Shown piece after piece: positions 51,601 through 60,067 of a DNA stretch of 64,000 nt. Within the stretch, counting starts at the first letter, position 1. Every line of letters starts with the position of its first letter. The notes beneath the pieces were generated by a model, which worked only from the letters and a program-made list of their open reading frames with translations, was not told where the DNA came from and made no database searches. The stretch is from a virus. The position numbers were made by a program, and so were the translations under genes. The stretch spans positions 18,151 to 82,150 of IMG/VR virus record IMGVR_UViG_3300036853_000417. One strand, written 5' to 3'.

Positions 51601-52387
51601 TACTCCTAACATGGGAGGGTTTGGTGATATCGGGTCTGCTCTCTTTGAGAAAGTCAAATCCTGGGCTGTCGGTTGGATTGATTCGATTCTTCCCAAGTTT
51701 GACTTTGGTGGAGGCACTGCGGCTCCAGGTGATGTGCAAAGTTGGATTGCAGCAGCTATGGCAATTACCAGTGTGCCCGGTAGTTGGGCAGGTGCTCTTG
51801 CAACGATTGCAATGCATGAGTCAGGAGGTAATCCAAGAGCAATCAATCTGAACGACATCAATGCGATAAACGGAGACCCTTCACGTGGACTCTTTCAGAC
51901 CATTGGTGCAACATTTAGAGCGTATGCGCTTGCTGGACATGGAGATATCTACAACCCTGTAGACAATGCTATTGCGGCTATTCGCTATATTTTAGCACGA
52001 TATGGGAGTGTTTTTAATGTTCCTGGTATTGCGTCTATGGCACGTGGAGGTGCTTATGTTGGCTATGCACTTGGTGGAATGATCAACGAGCCTATAGCAG
52101 GACTAGGATTGCGCAGTGGAACAAGCTACATGTTCGGTGAACGCGGGCCAGAACTGGTGACACCTGCCTTTGCTTCTCCTCGTCCTGCCAATGACCAGAC
52201 AACACAATACCTGGCACAAATGGTAGCATTGCTCGCACAAATCGTAACATTGCAAAGACAAAATAGTGGAAATGTCACGACAAATAACAATGTAAATATG
52301 AATCCAGTAGATGTTCAGAGAATGAATCAAATCATGCAGTCGCTCAGCGGATATGGATATGAGGGGGTGTCACGTGGTGCATTTTAA
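48644..52387 (+). CDS. tape measure protein with lytic transglycosylase domain
   Basis: 1247 residues. The N-terminal 180 are coiled-coil. Hydrophobic stretches near residues 465-520 and 600-640 could insert in the host membrane. Repeats of GAWFGDRYRDI/GKWFRDRWQEV occur four times at about 710-830. GEEGPELVIAP and GERGPELVTPA mark two typical tape-measure turns. Residues about 1030-1125 form an SLT-like transglycosylase: AMHESGGNPRAIN with catalytic Glu near 1059, then SRGLFQTI and AAIRYI. The length implies a tail near 185 nm, at about 1.5 angstrom per residue. Domain and size show it opens the cell wall during DNA entry. Confidence 0.93.
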   Translation: MVDETIWKLGIQLGNSQAVLDGLKNALSSVKDRFAEIGNQATKFTSNFKATNTSIADLGSRAAAAGLDLSRLTTSQVRASEAAKRLELAQAQATAALARANDMAKSGSASAERIAVAYAQATLAAARIKSAEDAVSVAMQKVQTEAAQLSSSLNNSTHHTNLFANAISSAKSHIASFHASLSSAADKVVDFGSKAGMGIFALQQIGQTAISVAQSLFQPALAIEQTNVAFKGLFQGNQQAAAAFLDKLHQFDDASTFFDWPTLTQSSRSLIAMKVGVGDIIPLMRGLGNTIATMGGGTDEVNRAVLAIGQMSAKTKISAEEMNQLTEVGIPGWDMLSESMHKPIPELMKMSEQGKLLSAEAIPALIQGMERFSTGMADQATTAAGMFDRMKNSAIKALIALTSPILESAKGQFKAIADTVSSPAFQQFATTVGQDIAGALATVSGFLSGTVIPAIQTANTWIGQFTGTGNALIPVLAGIGSIVAAVVIPALVSLVASVGPFLLLGAAIAGLTAIFLHFYNSNAGFREFINSIGQSIQNVWKIISSNFMPALQIVGSFLQTTFQPVWQQLVDTWQTQLLPSWNQLMVALQRATPLFQLIGVAILIILVSSIRALAGLLPGVIQVFGGIVQFISGAIQIITNIIMFFVHLCTGQFDQLGGDLGGIWQGIVTMFSGVWNIIIGIFRAAIGYITGYFSPVSQFFIDKFNDAKNGIVNVFGNIGAWFGDRYRDIQNVFIGIGAWFGDRFREISAPLMPVISYIGSIFQTLWNIIIAIFGIFGKWFRDRWQEVVVIFSPAAAVFRYIFTTAWNAVTGVFAFLGGWFRDRLNEVISHVISFKDSVIGKFNEVSAGVNNIFHNMINSIIDRLNNGITAVENFVNFFGQGLNSIAAALGTRGVIAVVHLNRIPHYAEGTAGHPGGPMVIGEEGPELVIAPRGTAVLSAQETRAFFSGRIPGYAGGIGDITGSIIGWIAGGAKSILDNVIRAMGISTPNMGGFGDIGSALFEKVKSWAVGWIDSILPKFDFGGGTAAPGDVQSWIAAAMAITSVPGSWAGALATIAMHESGGNPRAINLNDINAINGDPSRGLFQTIGATFRAYALAGHGDIYNPVDNAIAAIRYILARYGSVFNVPGIASMARGGAYVGYALGGMINEPIAGLGLRSGTSYMFGERGPELVTPAFASPRPANDQTTQYLAQMVALLAQIVTLQRQNSGNVTTNNNVNMNPVDVQRMNQIMQSLSGYGYEGVSRGAF

Positions 52388-52388
52388 G

Positions 52389-52568
52389 TTACTCTTGTTT
52401 GGGTGGGATTTTCACCGGAAAAGGAAACTCATTTCCTGGAAACCATATAAGCGTGTATCCATACTCAATCAATCTCTGATGAACTTCTTCCCATGTTTCG
52501 GGCGTCCATTCTGGAACGTATCCCAGGACCTGCTTTATCAACTCTTGTGGCATAGGAATATCTGGCAT
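52389..52568 (-). CDS. small leftward gene inside the late operon
   Basis: 59 residues starting MPDIPMPQELIKQ, with a perfect AAGGAGG 9 bp ahead and an extended -10 (TGTTATACT) upstream on the minus strand. Tryptophan- and Pro-rich (WTPETWEEVHQRLIEYGYTL). It opposes the surrounding late genes, which marks it as a moron. No function is recognised. Confidence 0.62.
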   Translation of the reverse strand: MPDIPMPQELIKQVLGYVPEWTPETWEEVHQRLIEYGYTLIWFPGNEFPFPVKIPPKQE

Positions 52569-52618
52569 AATCTTTGTCCTCCTTTTAACAGTATAACACA
52601 GGTGGGAGGGACATCCTG

Positions 52619-53692
52619 ATGACTGCAAGTTACTTTTTTGGGTCCTTTCAACTCAATGCTAATTCAGGAGGCAGAGGCTATTTTATCCAGTCAAAGCCCT
52701 TTAGTTCTCCGGTAGTGAGTCCTGTCTTCTTTCCTATCGCACGTCTGTGGACAATGAAAAAATCGGGAGAAACGACTAGTCCTCGTGAGATTATGATGGA
52801 TATCAAGGTGGTCGGTTCATCTCGATCTGACTTGATAGCTCGATTGCGTACGTTGCAGCAGGGTCTTTTGCCAAGATCACAGACACTGCTCGTTGATGAC
52901 ACCAATACGTGCCAGTATCAGAGTGTTGATTGTGTTTCAGCCGAGACAACACTTGGTAAGGGTAATCTTATCGCGTGTGTGGTGCAATGCAAATTTCTGG
53001 CAACTGACCCATTTGCTTATGCCGTTTCCTCCTCCTCCTATGATACCGGAACTGTTGCCCTGACACTGGCCAATTCACTCTGGAATTTTGCAGCCATCAA
53101 CGTGGCCGGTGGAGGGAATTATTATAGTTTTCCACTCTTCCACATTATCAACAAAACGAGCACAGGAAGTACAACGCTTACTACTGCTCGAAATTCAGGA
53201 ACCGCTTACACCACACTTCCAGTGAGTGCTACCTCTTTTAGTGCTTCAATTGGGGATACACTTCAGCTATCCAGTGGAGGAAACAGTCAAAATGTCATCG
53301 TCGCTACGGCGTTCTCGGTGGGGGCAACCACACTTACGGTTAACTCGTTTGTTGCCAATGCAACCTATGGGATAGGAGCAGCCGTTACCAAGGTTACTCA
53401 GTGGAATGCGATCAGTATCTCACAGATACAAGATTCTTTCACTCTCACCGCAAATTCAACCTCGACCGTACCGTTGCCAAATCTCAACGGCGATTATGTT
53501 GATGTCCTTTGTGATCCTGCTGTAGTAAACGGCATGAGTATCCAGACCAATTCATCTGGCAAAAATTCTGATTTTAGTGGGATACCTCCGGTTTTAGAGT
53601 ATAGTACGACCACCTTCAATATAGCCATATCCTGTGCTTCTGCTGTAAGTGCACAGTGCATCATTTCATGGAATGCGAGGCATATCTCATGA
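52619..53692 (+). CDS. distal tail (Dit)-like protein
   Basis: 357 residues. The first 130 (FFGSFQLNANSGGRGYFIQS, then MDIKVVGSSRSDLIARLRTL and DTNTCQYQSVDC) follow the SPP1 gp19.1/Dit pattern; the rest is a beta-rich galectin-like extension. It would form the hub ring at the tail tip. The stop overlaps the next ATG. Confidence 0.7.
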   Translation: MTASYFFGSFQLNANSGGRGYFIQSKPFSSPVVSPVFFPIARLWTMKKSGETTSPREIMMDIKVVGSSRSDLIARLRTLQQGLLPRSQTLLVDDTNTCQYQSVDCVSAETTLGKGNLIACVVQCKFLATDPFAYAVSSSSYDTGTVALTLANSLWNFAAINVAGGGNYYSFPLFHIINKTSTGSTTLTTARNSGTAYTTLPVSATSFSASIGDTLQLSSGGNSQNVIVATAFSVGATTLTVNSFVANATYGIGAAVTKVTQWNAISISQIQDSFTLTANSTSTVPLPNLNGDYVDVLCDPAVVNGMSIQTNSSGKNSDFSGIPPVLEYSTTTFNIAISCASAVSAQCIISWNARHIS

Positions 53693-55611
53693 TTCTTGAA
53701 TTTGATAGCGGAGTACGCATCTCGGTGCTGGCTAATTCCTGGGGAACTGCTTCTGATAGGAGATCGTGGGTAACTACTTCAGGAAGTAACACGAAAACAA
53801 CAATAACACAACTACAGTTTTATAATAGTGCAGAATCTTTTGGAGTTATTGGCACAAATAATAACCTTGACTGTATAATCACTGCTCGTATTGTAAAGAC
53901 AGTCACCGCAGACACACCAGGGTTGCTTCTTCGCTATACGGATGTCAATAACTTTATCAAACTTGACTTTAGTAGCGGTTCACTCAGGATTCGCAAGCGC
54001 GTTGCAGGAGTGAATACCAATGTAGTAACTACTGCTGTTACGATGAATAACAGTACCAACTACTGGTTTAAGATGCAGGTCATTGGTACAACGTATAGTG
54101 CTAAATTCTGGCAGGATGGGACAACGGAACCTGATTGGATGCTATCTGGAACAGCATCTGATCCTGCATTACAGCGCGGTCTATGGGGATTGTATGGGAG
54201 TCCTACCACTTCTGCTGCTCTATCATTTGACTCATTTAGTGTATCGAGCGTCGTTCACACCCCTGTCTCAGACCAGGATCAGAATATCTATAAATTTCAG
54301 ATCGTCAAAGTATACGATCCAACGGGTCTCTTCATTGATGTAATCCGTGATGCTCCCCTACTCTCTTTTCAAGAAAATATCAATGCAGCCGCATCTACAG
54401 TTACTATGACACTTTCCAGGTCATTCGATGCTTATGATGGACTCTACCAGCCAGGAAGTAAAAACACCATTGCTAAAGGAAACATCGTGCAGTGGTGGAT
54501 CTATGGTGCTGGACTCCCTTCCAGTGGACTTCTCAAGTATGCAGGACGCATTGATGAAATTACACCAAAGATTGGAGAAGATAGAAGTGAAAGCATCAAT
54601 GTGCTTGTTACGAGCTGGTCACAAATTGCTTTTGGCGACCATGGTGTGACCACTGCTATCACGTTTGGAACTGTCGGAGATCCCAGCACCTATATTGATA
54701 CAGGAGCAATTTTCAGGAGCTTCTTCACCGGCTCCTACATAGATCGTACAGGAACCACTATCAGCACTATGGACGCCACGACTGGTAAGCCCTATGCTGA
54801 TCCCTATACATTAGATGCCAGCAGTACATCTCTCACTGGCAATGAAACACAGATCAAGGCCGAGAATCAACCAGTGGTTAACGCGTTATCCAATGTGGTT
54901 CTCCTTTCTCCTACCAACTACTACTTCAGACCAGGCCCTGACCAGATTGCATACTTCGGTCCTATTCCTACAGACCCCAAGCATATCCTGCTTCTTGGGA
55001 AACACATCTCTTCCATTGAATACTCGCAAAGTAATATTCCGCGTAAAAACCTCATTATTGTGCAAGGAAATGGAGTACAGGGCAAATACATCGGTTCTAG
55101 CATTTCAACGATTGGACAGCGTTTTTATGGCAAGAGTGATAATCGCATTACCGATGTTGCGACCGCACAGGCTCTTGCCGATGGGCTGGGGGCTATGCTT
55201 GATCGAGACCAGATCCGAGCAAAGGTCAAAATTCCTGATTATAGGGGAGACCAGTTGTCGGGACTTGGGTATGACATTGAGACCTTTATGGTCGGTCAAC
55301 CAATCAAGATTATTGATGCACGTGCGCCAACAAGCTCTATTACAGGACAGGGCATGGTTTGGGGGAGTGCGATATGGGGGGGAGATAAGTGGGGAAGTTC
55401 ATCAAATCCAGCGGCTGTCTGGGGAAGTTTTACGTGGGGGAATGTTGTGTGGGGTTCAACGGTTGGAAGCATTTTCAACACGGTTGTTACGATTGTTTCT
55501 ATTCAATACGATTTCTTCTCTTGCACATTGGAGATTGGATTTCGCGCTCCTACACTTAATCGCAAGATTTACGAAATACAGACATTATTACAGGATGCAA
55601 CACTCGTTTAG
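53689..55611 (+). CDS. tail tip/baseplate hub (Tal-like) protein with LamG-like domain
   Basis: 640 residues starting MILEFDSGVR at the ATGA overlap. Residues about 30-190 have a jelly-roll, LamG-like appearance (DCIITARIVKTVTADTPGLL, YWFKMQVIGT). The larger part begins NIYKFQIVKVYDPTGLFIDV and looks like a tail hub. Near the end, VWGSAIWGGDKWG and VWGSFTWGNVVWGS form an unusual Trp-Gly repeat. Cell-surface recognition is likely. Confidence 0.7.
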   Translation: MILEFDSGVRISVLANSWGTASDRRSWVTTSGSNTKTTITQLQFYNSAESFGVIGTNNNLDCIITARIVKTVTADTPGLLLRYTDVNNFIKLDFSSGSLRIRKRVAGVNTNVVTTAVTMNNSTNYWFKMQVIGTTYSAKFWQDGTTEPDWMLSGTASDPALQRGLWGLYGSPTTSAALSFDSFSVSSVVHTPVSDQDQNIYKFQIVKVYDPTGLFIDVIRDAPLLSFQENINAAASTVTMTLSRSFDAYDGLYQPGSKNTIAKGNIVQWWIYGAGLPSSGLLKYAGRIDEITPKIGEDRSESINVLVTSWSQIAFGDHGVTTAITFGTVGDPSTYIDTGAIFRSFFTGSYIDRTGTTISTMDATTGKPYADPYTLDASSTSLTGNETQIKAENQPVVNALSNVVLLSPTNYYFRPGPDQIAYFGPIPTDPKHILLLGKHISSIEYSQSNIPRKNLIIVQGNGVQGKYIGSSISTIGQRFYGKSDNRITDVATAQALADGLGAMLDRDQIRAKVKIPDYRGDQLSGLGYDIETFMVGQPIKIIDARAPTSSITGQGMVWGSAIWGGDKWGSSSNPAAVWGSFTWGNVVWGSTVGSIFNTVVTIVSIQYDFFSCTLEIGFRAPTLNRKIYEIQTLLQDATLV

Positions 55612-55623
55612 GAGGAGGGCTAT

Positions 55624-56178
55624 ATGGCAACGGGAATAGTTGGTGCAAGTTTAACAACACTTACTAATGGTACAACGGCTAATGCTACCGATGTCCTGGG
55701 CAATGATCAGGCGCTCAAGAATAACGGAGTTGACAACTGTGGAGGACAGATTCAAACAGATGGCGCAGGAGGTTTGACTGTTGTCAAAGTGAGTAATAGC
55801 CAGGGTGTGATACGGGGTGCATTTGTCGAAACAACGCCGTATCGATTTGCATCGGGTGCAAGCATTTTGAGTGGTAATACCATTGTCTACCCGATTACTG
55901 GTAATGGTTCTCCTGCGATTCCAGCAGGGACAACCTTCGTGTATGTATCCTGCTTTTGGGTCGGGAGCGCCGCAGGAACATATGTCCAAATATATCCACT
56001 TGGAGGAACCAATACCGATCCAAGCAACTGGCCACTCATGGGTCAGGCACAGGTATCCAGTGGGCAGGTCGCGGCATCGGCAGTATGCGCACTGGATGTA
56101 ACTGGGAATCTTGTTGTCAAGGCATCAGGAGGAAATGTCAGTGGTTTTAACGCCAGCGTCTATGGCTATGTCTATTAG
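55624..56178 (+). CDS. tail-tip accessory / fibre protein
   Basis: 184 residues with AGGAGG ahead. Gly, Thr, Ala and Val dominate, beta composition (FVYVSCFWVGSAAGTYVQIY). Position after the hub and before the holin suits a minor tail or receptor-binding protein. Confidence 0.62.
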   Translation: MATGIVGASLTTLTNGTTANATDVLGNDQALKNNGVDNCGGQIQTDGAGGLTVVKVSNSQGVIRGAFVETTPYRFASGASILSGNTIVYPITGNGSPAIPAGTTFVYVSCFWVGSAAGTYVQIYPLGGTNTDPSNWPLMGQAQVSSGQVAASAVCALDVTGNLVVKASGGNVSGFNASVYGYVY

Positions 56179-56215
56179 GTTGTAGGGATGTCTAGTTGAC
56201 GACAGGATAGCACTT

Positions 56216-56593
56216 ATGTGGGAACAAATTATTAGCACATTCATACTCACCTTCGGCATTCCTTTTGCTGTCGGGCTATCTATCCATTGGACAAGAATCC
56301 TTGCCCAGAAATTGCCTGAGCAACAGAGACATGCATTGGAGCAATTTGCGAAGATAGCAGTACAGAGTGTAGAGCAAGAATATCTCAATGATCCAGGTAA
56401 AGCCGACAAGCCTAAAAAGCGACTCGCTGAGGACGCTATCATAAAACTCTTCAGTGAATTTAATCTTCCTGTTCCGTCCAGAGAGTCTATTGGCATTGTG
56501 ATAGAAGCGGCAGTATTATCGCTCCCCAAGCCACAAGATCTTCCTCCATCAAGACCCTCTCCTGATAGAGGTCCTCCGGTGGAAGGGAAGTAA
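56216..56593 (+). CDS. LLH-type holin
   Basis: 125 residues. One N-terminal transmembrane segment (IISTFILTFGIPFAVGLSI) is followed by a charged helix and the pattern HALEQFAKIAVQSVEQEYLN, then KKRLAEDAIIKLF, as in LLH-family holins. The tail is Pro-rich. It opens the membrane for the endolysin, here encoded 2 kb downstream. Confidence 0.78.
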   Translation: MWEQIISTFILTFGIPFAVGLSIHWTRILAQKLPEQQRHALEQFAKIAVQSVEQEYLNDPGKADKPKKRLAEDAIIKLFSEFNLPVPSRESIGIVIEAAVLSLPKPQDLPPSRPSPDRGPPVEGK

Positions 56594-56597
56594 ATAG

Positions 56598-57113
56598 ATG
56601 GCTGAAGACGAACCCATCCCTATGCGAGAATTTCTAGAACGTATTGTGGACGAGCGTGATCGGCAATACGATATGCGCTTTCGGGCGGCGGAAATTGCGG
56701 TTCAGGCGGCGCTTCTAGCACAGAAGGAGGCCGTGACCAGTGCCTTCGCAGCTTCAGAGAAAGCCATTATCAAGGCAGAAGAAGCACAAAAGGACTACAA
56801 TCTGAGATCAAATGAGTTTAGGGGTCAGCTTGACGATCAGGCGAAACTCCTCATGCAACGAGCGGAAGCGCTTGGCTTGTTCAAGGCGCACGATGATAAA
56901 CTTGAAGCAATGCGCATCTTTTTTGAAAGCAGGTTAGAGAGCCAGCGGCTCGCCTTTGACAAGAGCGTGGAAAACCTAACAAAAGAAATAGCGGGCCTGC
57001 GTGAATCCCGTAGCGAAATAGGAGGTAAATCCACAGGGGCAAACGCATTGTGGGGCTACCTCGTAGGAATTGCTGGCATTGCTATGGCACTGGCTTTTCA
57101 TTTTATCAAGTAG
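56598..57113 (+). CDS. coiled-coil protein with C-terminal membrane anchor
   Basis: 171 residues. About 140 residues of charged helix are followed by one C-terminal transmembrane segment (LWGYLVGIAGIAMALAFHFI). Such proteins often follow holins and may be an antiholin or accessory of lysis. The start has AAG-rich ribosome signals only. Confidence 0.68.
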   Translation: MAEDEPIPMREFLERIVDERDRQYDMRFRAAEIAVQAALLAQKEAVTSAFAASEKAIIKAEEAQKDYNLRSNEFRGQLDDQAKLLMQRAEALGLFKAHDDKLEAMRIFFESRLESQRLAFDKSVENLTKEIAGLRESRSEIGGKSTGANALWGYLVGIAGIAMALAFHFIK

Positions 57114-57249
57114 AGATTGACAAAAATGGCATATAATAAAAAAGTAGTGGAAGTGTGAGCCAAACATACACAAATGCTACGACACTGTGAGGCAGGCCCC
57201 CCTCCTGCCTTCTTTGTATATACAGACATACTGTTGTAAGGATGAATAT

Positions 57250-57549
57250 ATGAGTTCACTTTTTGATAGCAAGGTCTATCAACGTCGCAATGGGACGCCG
57301 TGGGCAGAAATGAGTCTTTCTGCATTTATGCACGAAATGATGTTTAATGGAGAGGTCACATTTACCTGTAAATATCGTCCTGATGTTGCATCTCGCCAGT
57401 GGTATACCATTGAGTGGACAGATGAGGATGGAGTGCAGCATACCCAATGTGCTCAGGAATGGGATCTCTGTTTGTGGAGAGCTGCTCAGATAGAGCTACA
57501 GACAAGAGAGCAGGGGAAGATAGCTGAGAAAAGGACCACAAAGCCATGA
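57250..57549 (+). CDS. small hypothetical protein
   Basis: 99 residues starting MSSLFDSKVYQRRNGTPW with AAGGATG ahead. Reads like a small beta domain (FTCKYRPDVASRQWYTIEW). It resembles in style the 145-residue protein at 29478, but no family is assigned. The gene ends inside the stem of the following terminator. Confidence 0.6.
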   Translation: MSSLFDSKVYQRRNGTPWAEMSLSAFMHEMMFNGEVTFTCKYRPDVASRQWYTIEWTDEDGVQHTQCAQEWDLCLWRAAQIELQTREQGKIAEKRTTKP

Positions 57550-57570
57550 ATAATGGCTTTGTGTTTGTTG
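57537..57570 (+). terminator. late-operon terminator
   Basis: CACAAAGCCAT and ATGGCTTTGTG form an 11-bp stem with a 5-base loop, followed by TTTGTTG. It overlaps the stop of the preceding gene and closes the rightward late region. Confidence 0.75.
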
Positions 57571-57709
57571 TAGAAAGGGCTAGTCTCATACAATGAAGTC
57601 CAACACAACAGCGCGAGGGACAATCTTCAACACAGTCTCTCCCACACCACTATGTTATTCTTGAGTATAACAGATACCTGGATAAAAAACAAGTACACGT
57701 ACATATTAG
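57571..57709. other. non-coding gap between convergent genes
   Basis: About 140 bp between the late terminator and the end of the leftward regulator operon. I see nothing further here except AT-rich sequence and TCTTGAGTATAACAG. Confidence 0.4.
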
Positions 57710-57955
57710 TTATGCGTGTTCCACAATCTGCATATGCTCATTGAGCGCAAGTCCGATTGTCTCAAGCCATGCATTGATCGTAGCAATAGCCCAGAAACGC
57801 GTTCCAATGCGCCAGTCATATGCACTGGTAATTCCTTGCCCTTCCATCCAACAAAGGAATGCTTCAGGATTATCAGGCTTTTCTGTCTGGATAAGACCGA
57901 CCTCAATGCCATGACCATGCACAATTTCACAGCCATTTGGTAATACTTTATACAT
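57710..57955 (-). CDS. small hypothetical protein
   Basis: 81 residues. Its ATG overlaps the end of the upstream regulator-like gene, in GGAGGAGGAGA-rich sequence that serves as the ribosome site. The FLCWMEGQGITSAYDWRIGT and INAWLETIGLALNEH segments look like a real fold. It is translationally coupled to the upstream gene. A second frame over the same bases (57706-57936) is weaker. Confidence 0.6.
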   Translation of the reverse strand: MYKVLPNGCEIVHGHGIEVGLIQTEKPDNPEAFLCWMEGQGITSAYDWRIGTRFWAIATINAWLETIGLALNEHMQIVEHA

Positions 57956-58478
57956 TCTCCTCCTCCTCCTCTCTTTCTTCTGGAATCTTGAGGCCCTGAG
58001 CCATCAGACCCAGTTCAGATATCACCCATCGTTCAGAGATTTTGAATGCTCCTACTATTTCTCTGCGGGATACTTTGTTTTTAAGCGTACCGACGTTCAG
58101 GTTGTTAGCTCTTGCTACCTGATCAAGACTGAAGATACGATTGCGTGCGGTAGCAACCGCAAATAACGCGGAAAAAATCGCAACCATTTCAATTCCTCCC
58201 TGCTGAACTATCTCAACAAGCCAATCCATATCTTCCTGTCGATGTAAGAGTCTCATGTCGGATGATACAATTGCCATGTACATCCCAAGAAATTCGATTA
58301 AAAACTGTTGCTTTACTGCATCAGACATGGAAGCAGTTTTGACAAGTGTTGAAAATCGATCTAGCGTTCCCCGCACTGATGGAACTTCTGGATGTTTTTC
58401 TCTCCATCTTCTATTCATGGCAGTTGAGAGTATAGCTGCATATTGATTAAAATGTGGGTTACTGAGTACTTCTTTCAT
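57948..58478 (-). CDS. putative transcriptional regulator
   Basis: 176 residues. Helical; near residues 115-160 FSLDQVARANNLNVGTLKNK and the following helix look like an HTH. The C-terminus is an acidic run (EEREEEEENV). AAAGGA lies 7 bp before the ATG. Its promoter carries two CGCTAGCG sites, which suits autoregulation, but binding is inferred. Confidence 0.62.
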   Translation of the reverse strand: MKEVLSNPHFNQYAAILSTAMNRRWREKHPEVPSVRGTLDRFSTLVKTASMSDAVKQQFLIEFLGMYMAIVSSDMRLLHRQEDMDWLVEIVQQGGIEMVAIFSALFAVATARNRIFSLDQVARANNLNVGTLKNKVSRREIVGAFKISERWVISELGLMAQGLKIPEEREEEEENV

Positions 58479-58497
58479 TTTTTGATCCTTTCTTTTT

Positions 58498-58540
58498 GCG
58501 CTAGCGCATTTATTTTATTCGCTAGCGTACTTTTTGTCAA
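58498..58540 (-). promoter_or_regulatory. promoter with two CGCTAGCG operators
   Basis: Minus-strand TTGACA (58540-58535), 17 bp, TAAAAT (58517-58512). Palindromes at 58520-58527 (CGCTAGCG) and 58498-58507 (GCGCTAGCGC) lie on either side of the -10, centres 21 bp apart, two helical turns. A repressor dimer pair could cover the promoter. Confidence 0.8.
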
Positions 58541-58563
58541 GGAAATCCAGGATTAGCAAGCAC

Positions 58564-58572
58564 TGATATAAT
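58564..58572 (+). promoter_or_regulatory. extended -10 promoter for the endolysin gene
   Basis: TGATATAAT, with TG one base before TATAAT (58567-58572), 28 bp ahead of the endolysin ATG. No good -35 is present, as is usual for extended -10 promoters. It faces away from the CGCTAGCG promoter. Confidence 0.6.
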
Positions 58573-58600
58573 AAGGATAAAAAGACATGGAGATGTAGGG

Positions 58601-59560
58601 ATGACTGTACCACAATTCGTTGACCTCTCAGCATTTCAGCCGACCACTATTGATTGGGCAGCCTACCGAACATGGGCTGCGCAATGGGATGGAGTTGCGC
58701 GGGTTGCCATGCGGTCAAGCTATGGTGTTGGTTATATCGACCAGCATTTTGCGGGCTACCGAGCGTCAGCACTAACCGCAGGAATAGATGTTATTCTCTT
58801 CTATCATTATAGCTATCCACAATTTAATAGTCGTGCCTCTGATGAGGCAAACTGGCAACGGCAAGTTGTAGGAAGCATACGCGAGCAAGATATGATGATC
58901 CTGGATTATGAGGAGAATGTTGGACAGGCGACTAGCGACTGGGCATATGTATGGCTACAGACACAAGAAGCCAATTACGGAAAACCTCCAGGGATTTATG
59001 CAAGTAGTTCGTACATCCAGCAAAGATTACAACACGACGGGCGCCTTACTCGATATCCATTGTGGCTGGCCAACTGGCAGTTTTCTCCCGATGCAAGACC
59101 CGCTTGCCCTCCTCCCTGGTCGAAATATGAATTTGTTCAGTATACCGATAAAGCAACTGGCATTCCTGGCATTCCAGGGGCAGTTGATGCCAATATTTTT
59201 CTCGGAGGGAGTACACCAATCGTGCAAATCTATACTCCTGGCAAAGGAGACTTTGCTACATACTTTGTTGATAATGGAACTGGATCATGGACCTGCAAGC
59301 AGACTAATATGGTCCTCATGGGTGGGAACCTGACACTCTATCAGAAGCTCTCCATAGATGGGAACTCATTGCCTATCCTGGGATTGCCACGTACCAATGA
59401 ACTCTATCAGCATGATCCTGATGGATATGGGTGGAGTGTTCAATTCTTTGAGCGGGGACTTATTGTCTTTGATTCACAGCATAAAAAGGACTCGCAGCCT
59501 GGAATGGGAAGTTCCTATCTCGGTAAATATGAACAATTCAAGCAATATGATCCTGCATGA
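58601..59560 (+). CDS. GH25 endolysin (N-acetylmuramidase)
   Basis: 319 residues. Residues 1-205 are a GH25 lysozyme: VDLSAFQPTTIDWAAY at the start, catalytic DxE in MMILDYEEN near residue 102, and FVQYTDKATGIPGIPGAVDA near 185. The C-terminal 110 residues (LGLPRTNELYQHDPDGYGW, VQFFERGLIVFDS) resemble LGFP-type wall-binding repeats. It cleaves peptidoglycan after holin action. The next gene starts at its stop codon (ATGA). Confidence 0.92.
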   Translation: MTVPQFVDLSAFQPTTIDWAAYRTWAAQWDGVARVAMRSSYGVGYIDQHFAGYRASALTAGIDVILFYHYSYPQFNSRASDEANWQRQVVGSIREQDMMILDYEENVGQATSDWAYVWLQTQEANYGKPPGIYASSSYIQQRLQHDGRLTRYPLWLANWQFSPDARPACPPPWSKYEFVQYTDKATGIPGIPGAVDANIFLGGSTPIVQIYTPGKGDFATYFVDNGTGSWTCKQTNMVLMGGNLTLYQKLSIDGNSLPILGLPRTNELYQHDPDGYGWSVQFFERGLIVFDSQHKKDSQPGMGSSYLGKYEQFKQYDPA

Positions 59561-60000
59561 ATAATGCAACAATCACTGTCTACCTTGTAGTTATCCTGAT
59601 TCCGCTTTTTACAGCATGGCTTCAAGTGGGTATACACAGAAAGCTAGCCAATGCATTTATTGCATTCCTGTTTTTTGTTGTATTAGTTATACTATGTTAT
59701 ATAATTGGTGGCATCATTACAGGAAATGCAATGATAGATACACTCATCTACGTTGGAATAATAAACAGCATTTGCAGATTTACCCCGTGCAAGCAGCTTG
59801 CAGACGTTTTTGCAGAAATACCCTCTCCTCTCCTGCTCTTTAGACCTCCACCTAAAGAGGAGACGCTTCCAATTGCGGAGACCATTCCTCTTCATGCACA
59901 GGATACAGAGCATGAGATACCAATAGTACAGCCAAGAATCATCTCCTATCTTTCTGCAAGTCAACTGGAAGAATCTTCTTATGAAGAATGTAGTACTTAG
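59557..60000 (+). CDS. membrane protein next to endolysin
   Basis: 147 residues. Three hydrophobic segments lie at about 5-22, 34-55 and 60-76, then a Pro/Glu-rich cytoplasmic tail. It overlaps the endolysin stop by 4 bp, so it may be an additional holin or accessory of lysis. Confidence 0.65.
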   Translation: MNNATITVYLVVILIPLFTAWLQVGIHRKLANAFIAFLFFVVLVILCYIIGGIITGNAMIDTLIYVGIINSICRFTPCKQLADVFAEIPSPLLLFRPPPKEETLPIAETIPLHAQDTEHEIPIVQPRIISYLSASQLEESSYEECST

Positions 60001-60005
60001 TTGAG

Positions 60006-60055
60006 GAAACCTCGTCTGTATGATTTACAGATCCTGGCAGTGACGCTGACCGACA
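60006..60055 (+). repeat. 50-bp inverted repeat, left copy
   Basis: Begins GAAACCTCGTCTGTATG and ends CGCTGACCGACA. It matches the reverse complement of 61075-61124 at 44 of 50 positions and bounds a 1-kb cassette with its own promoter and two genes. Confidence 0.8.
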
Positions 60056-60067
60056 AAATGATCCCCA

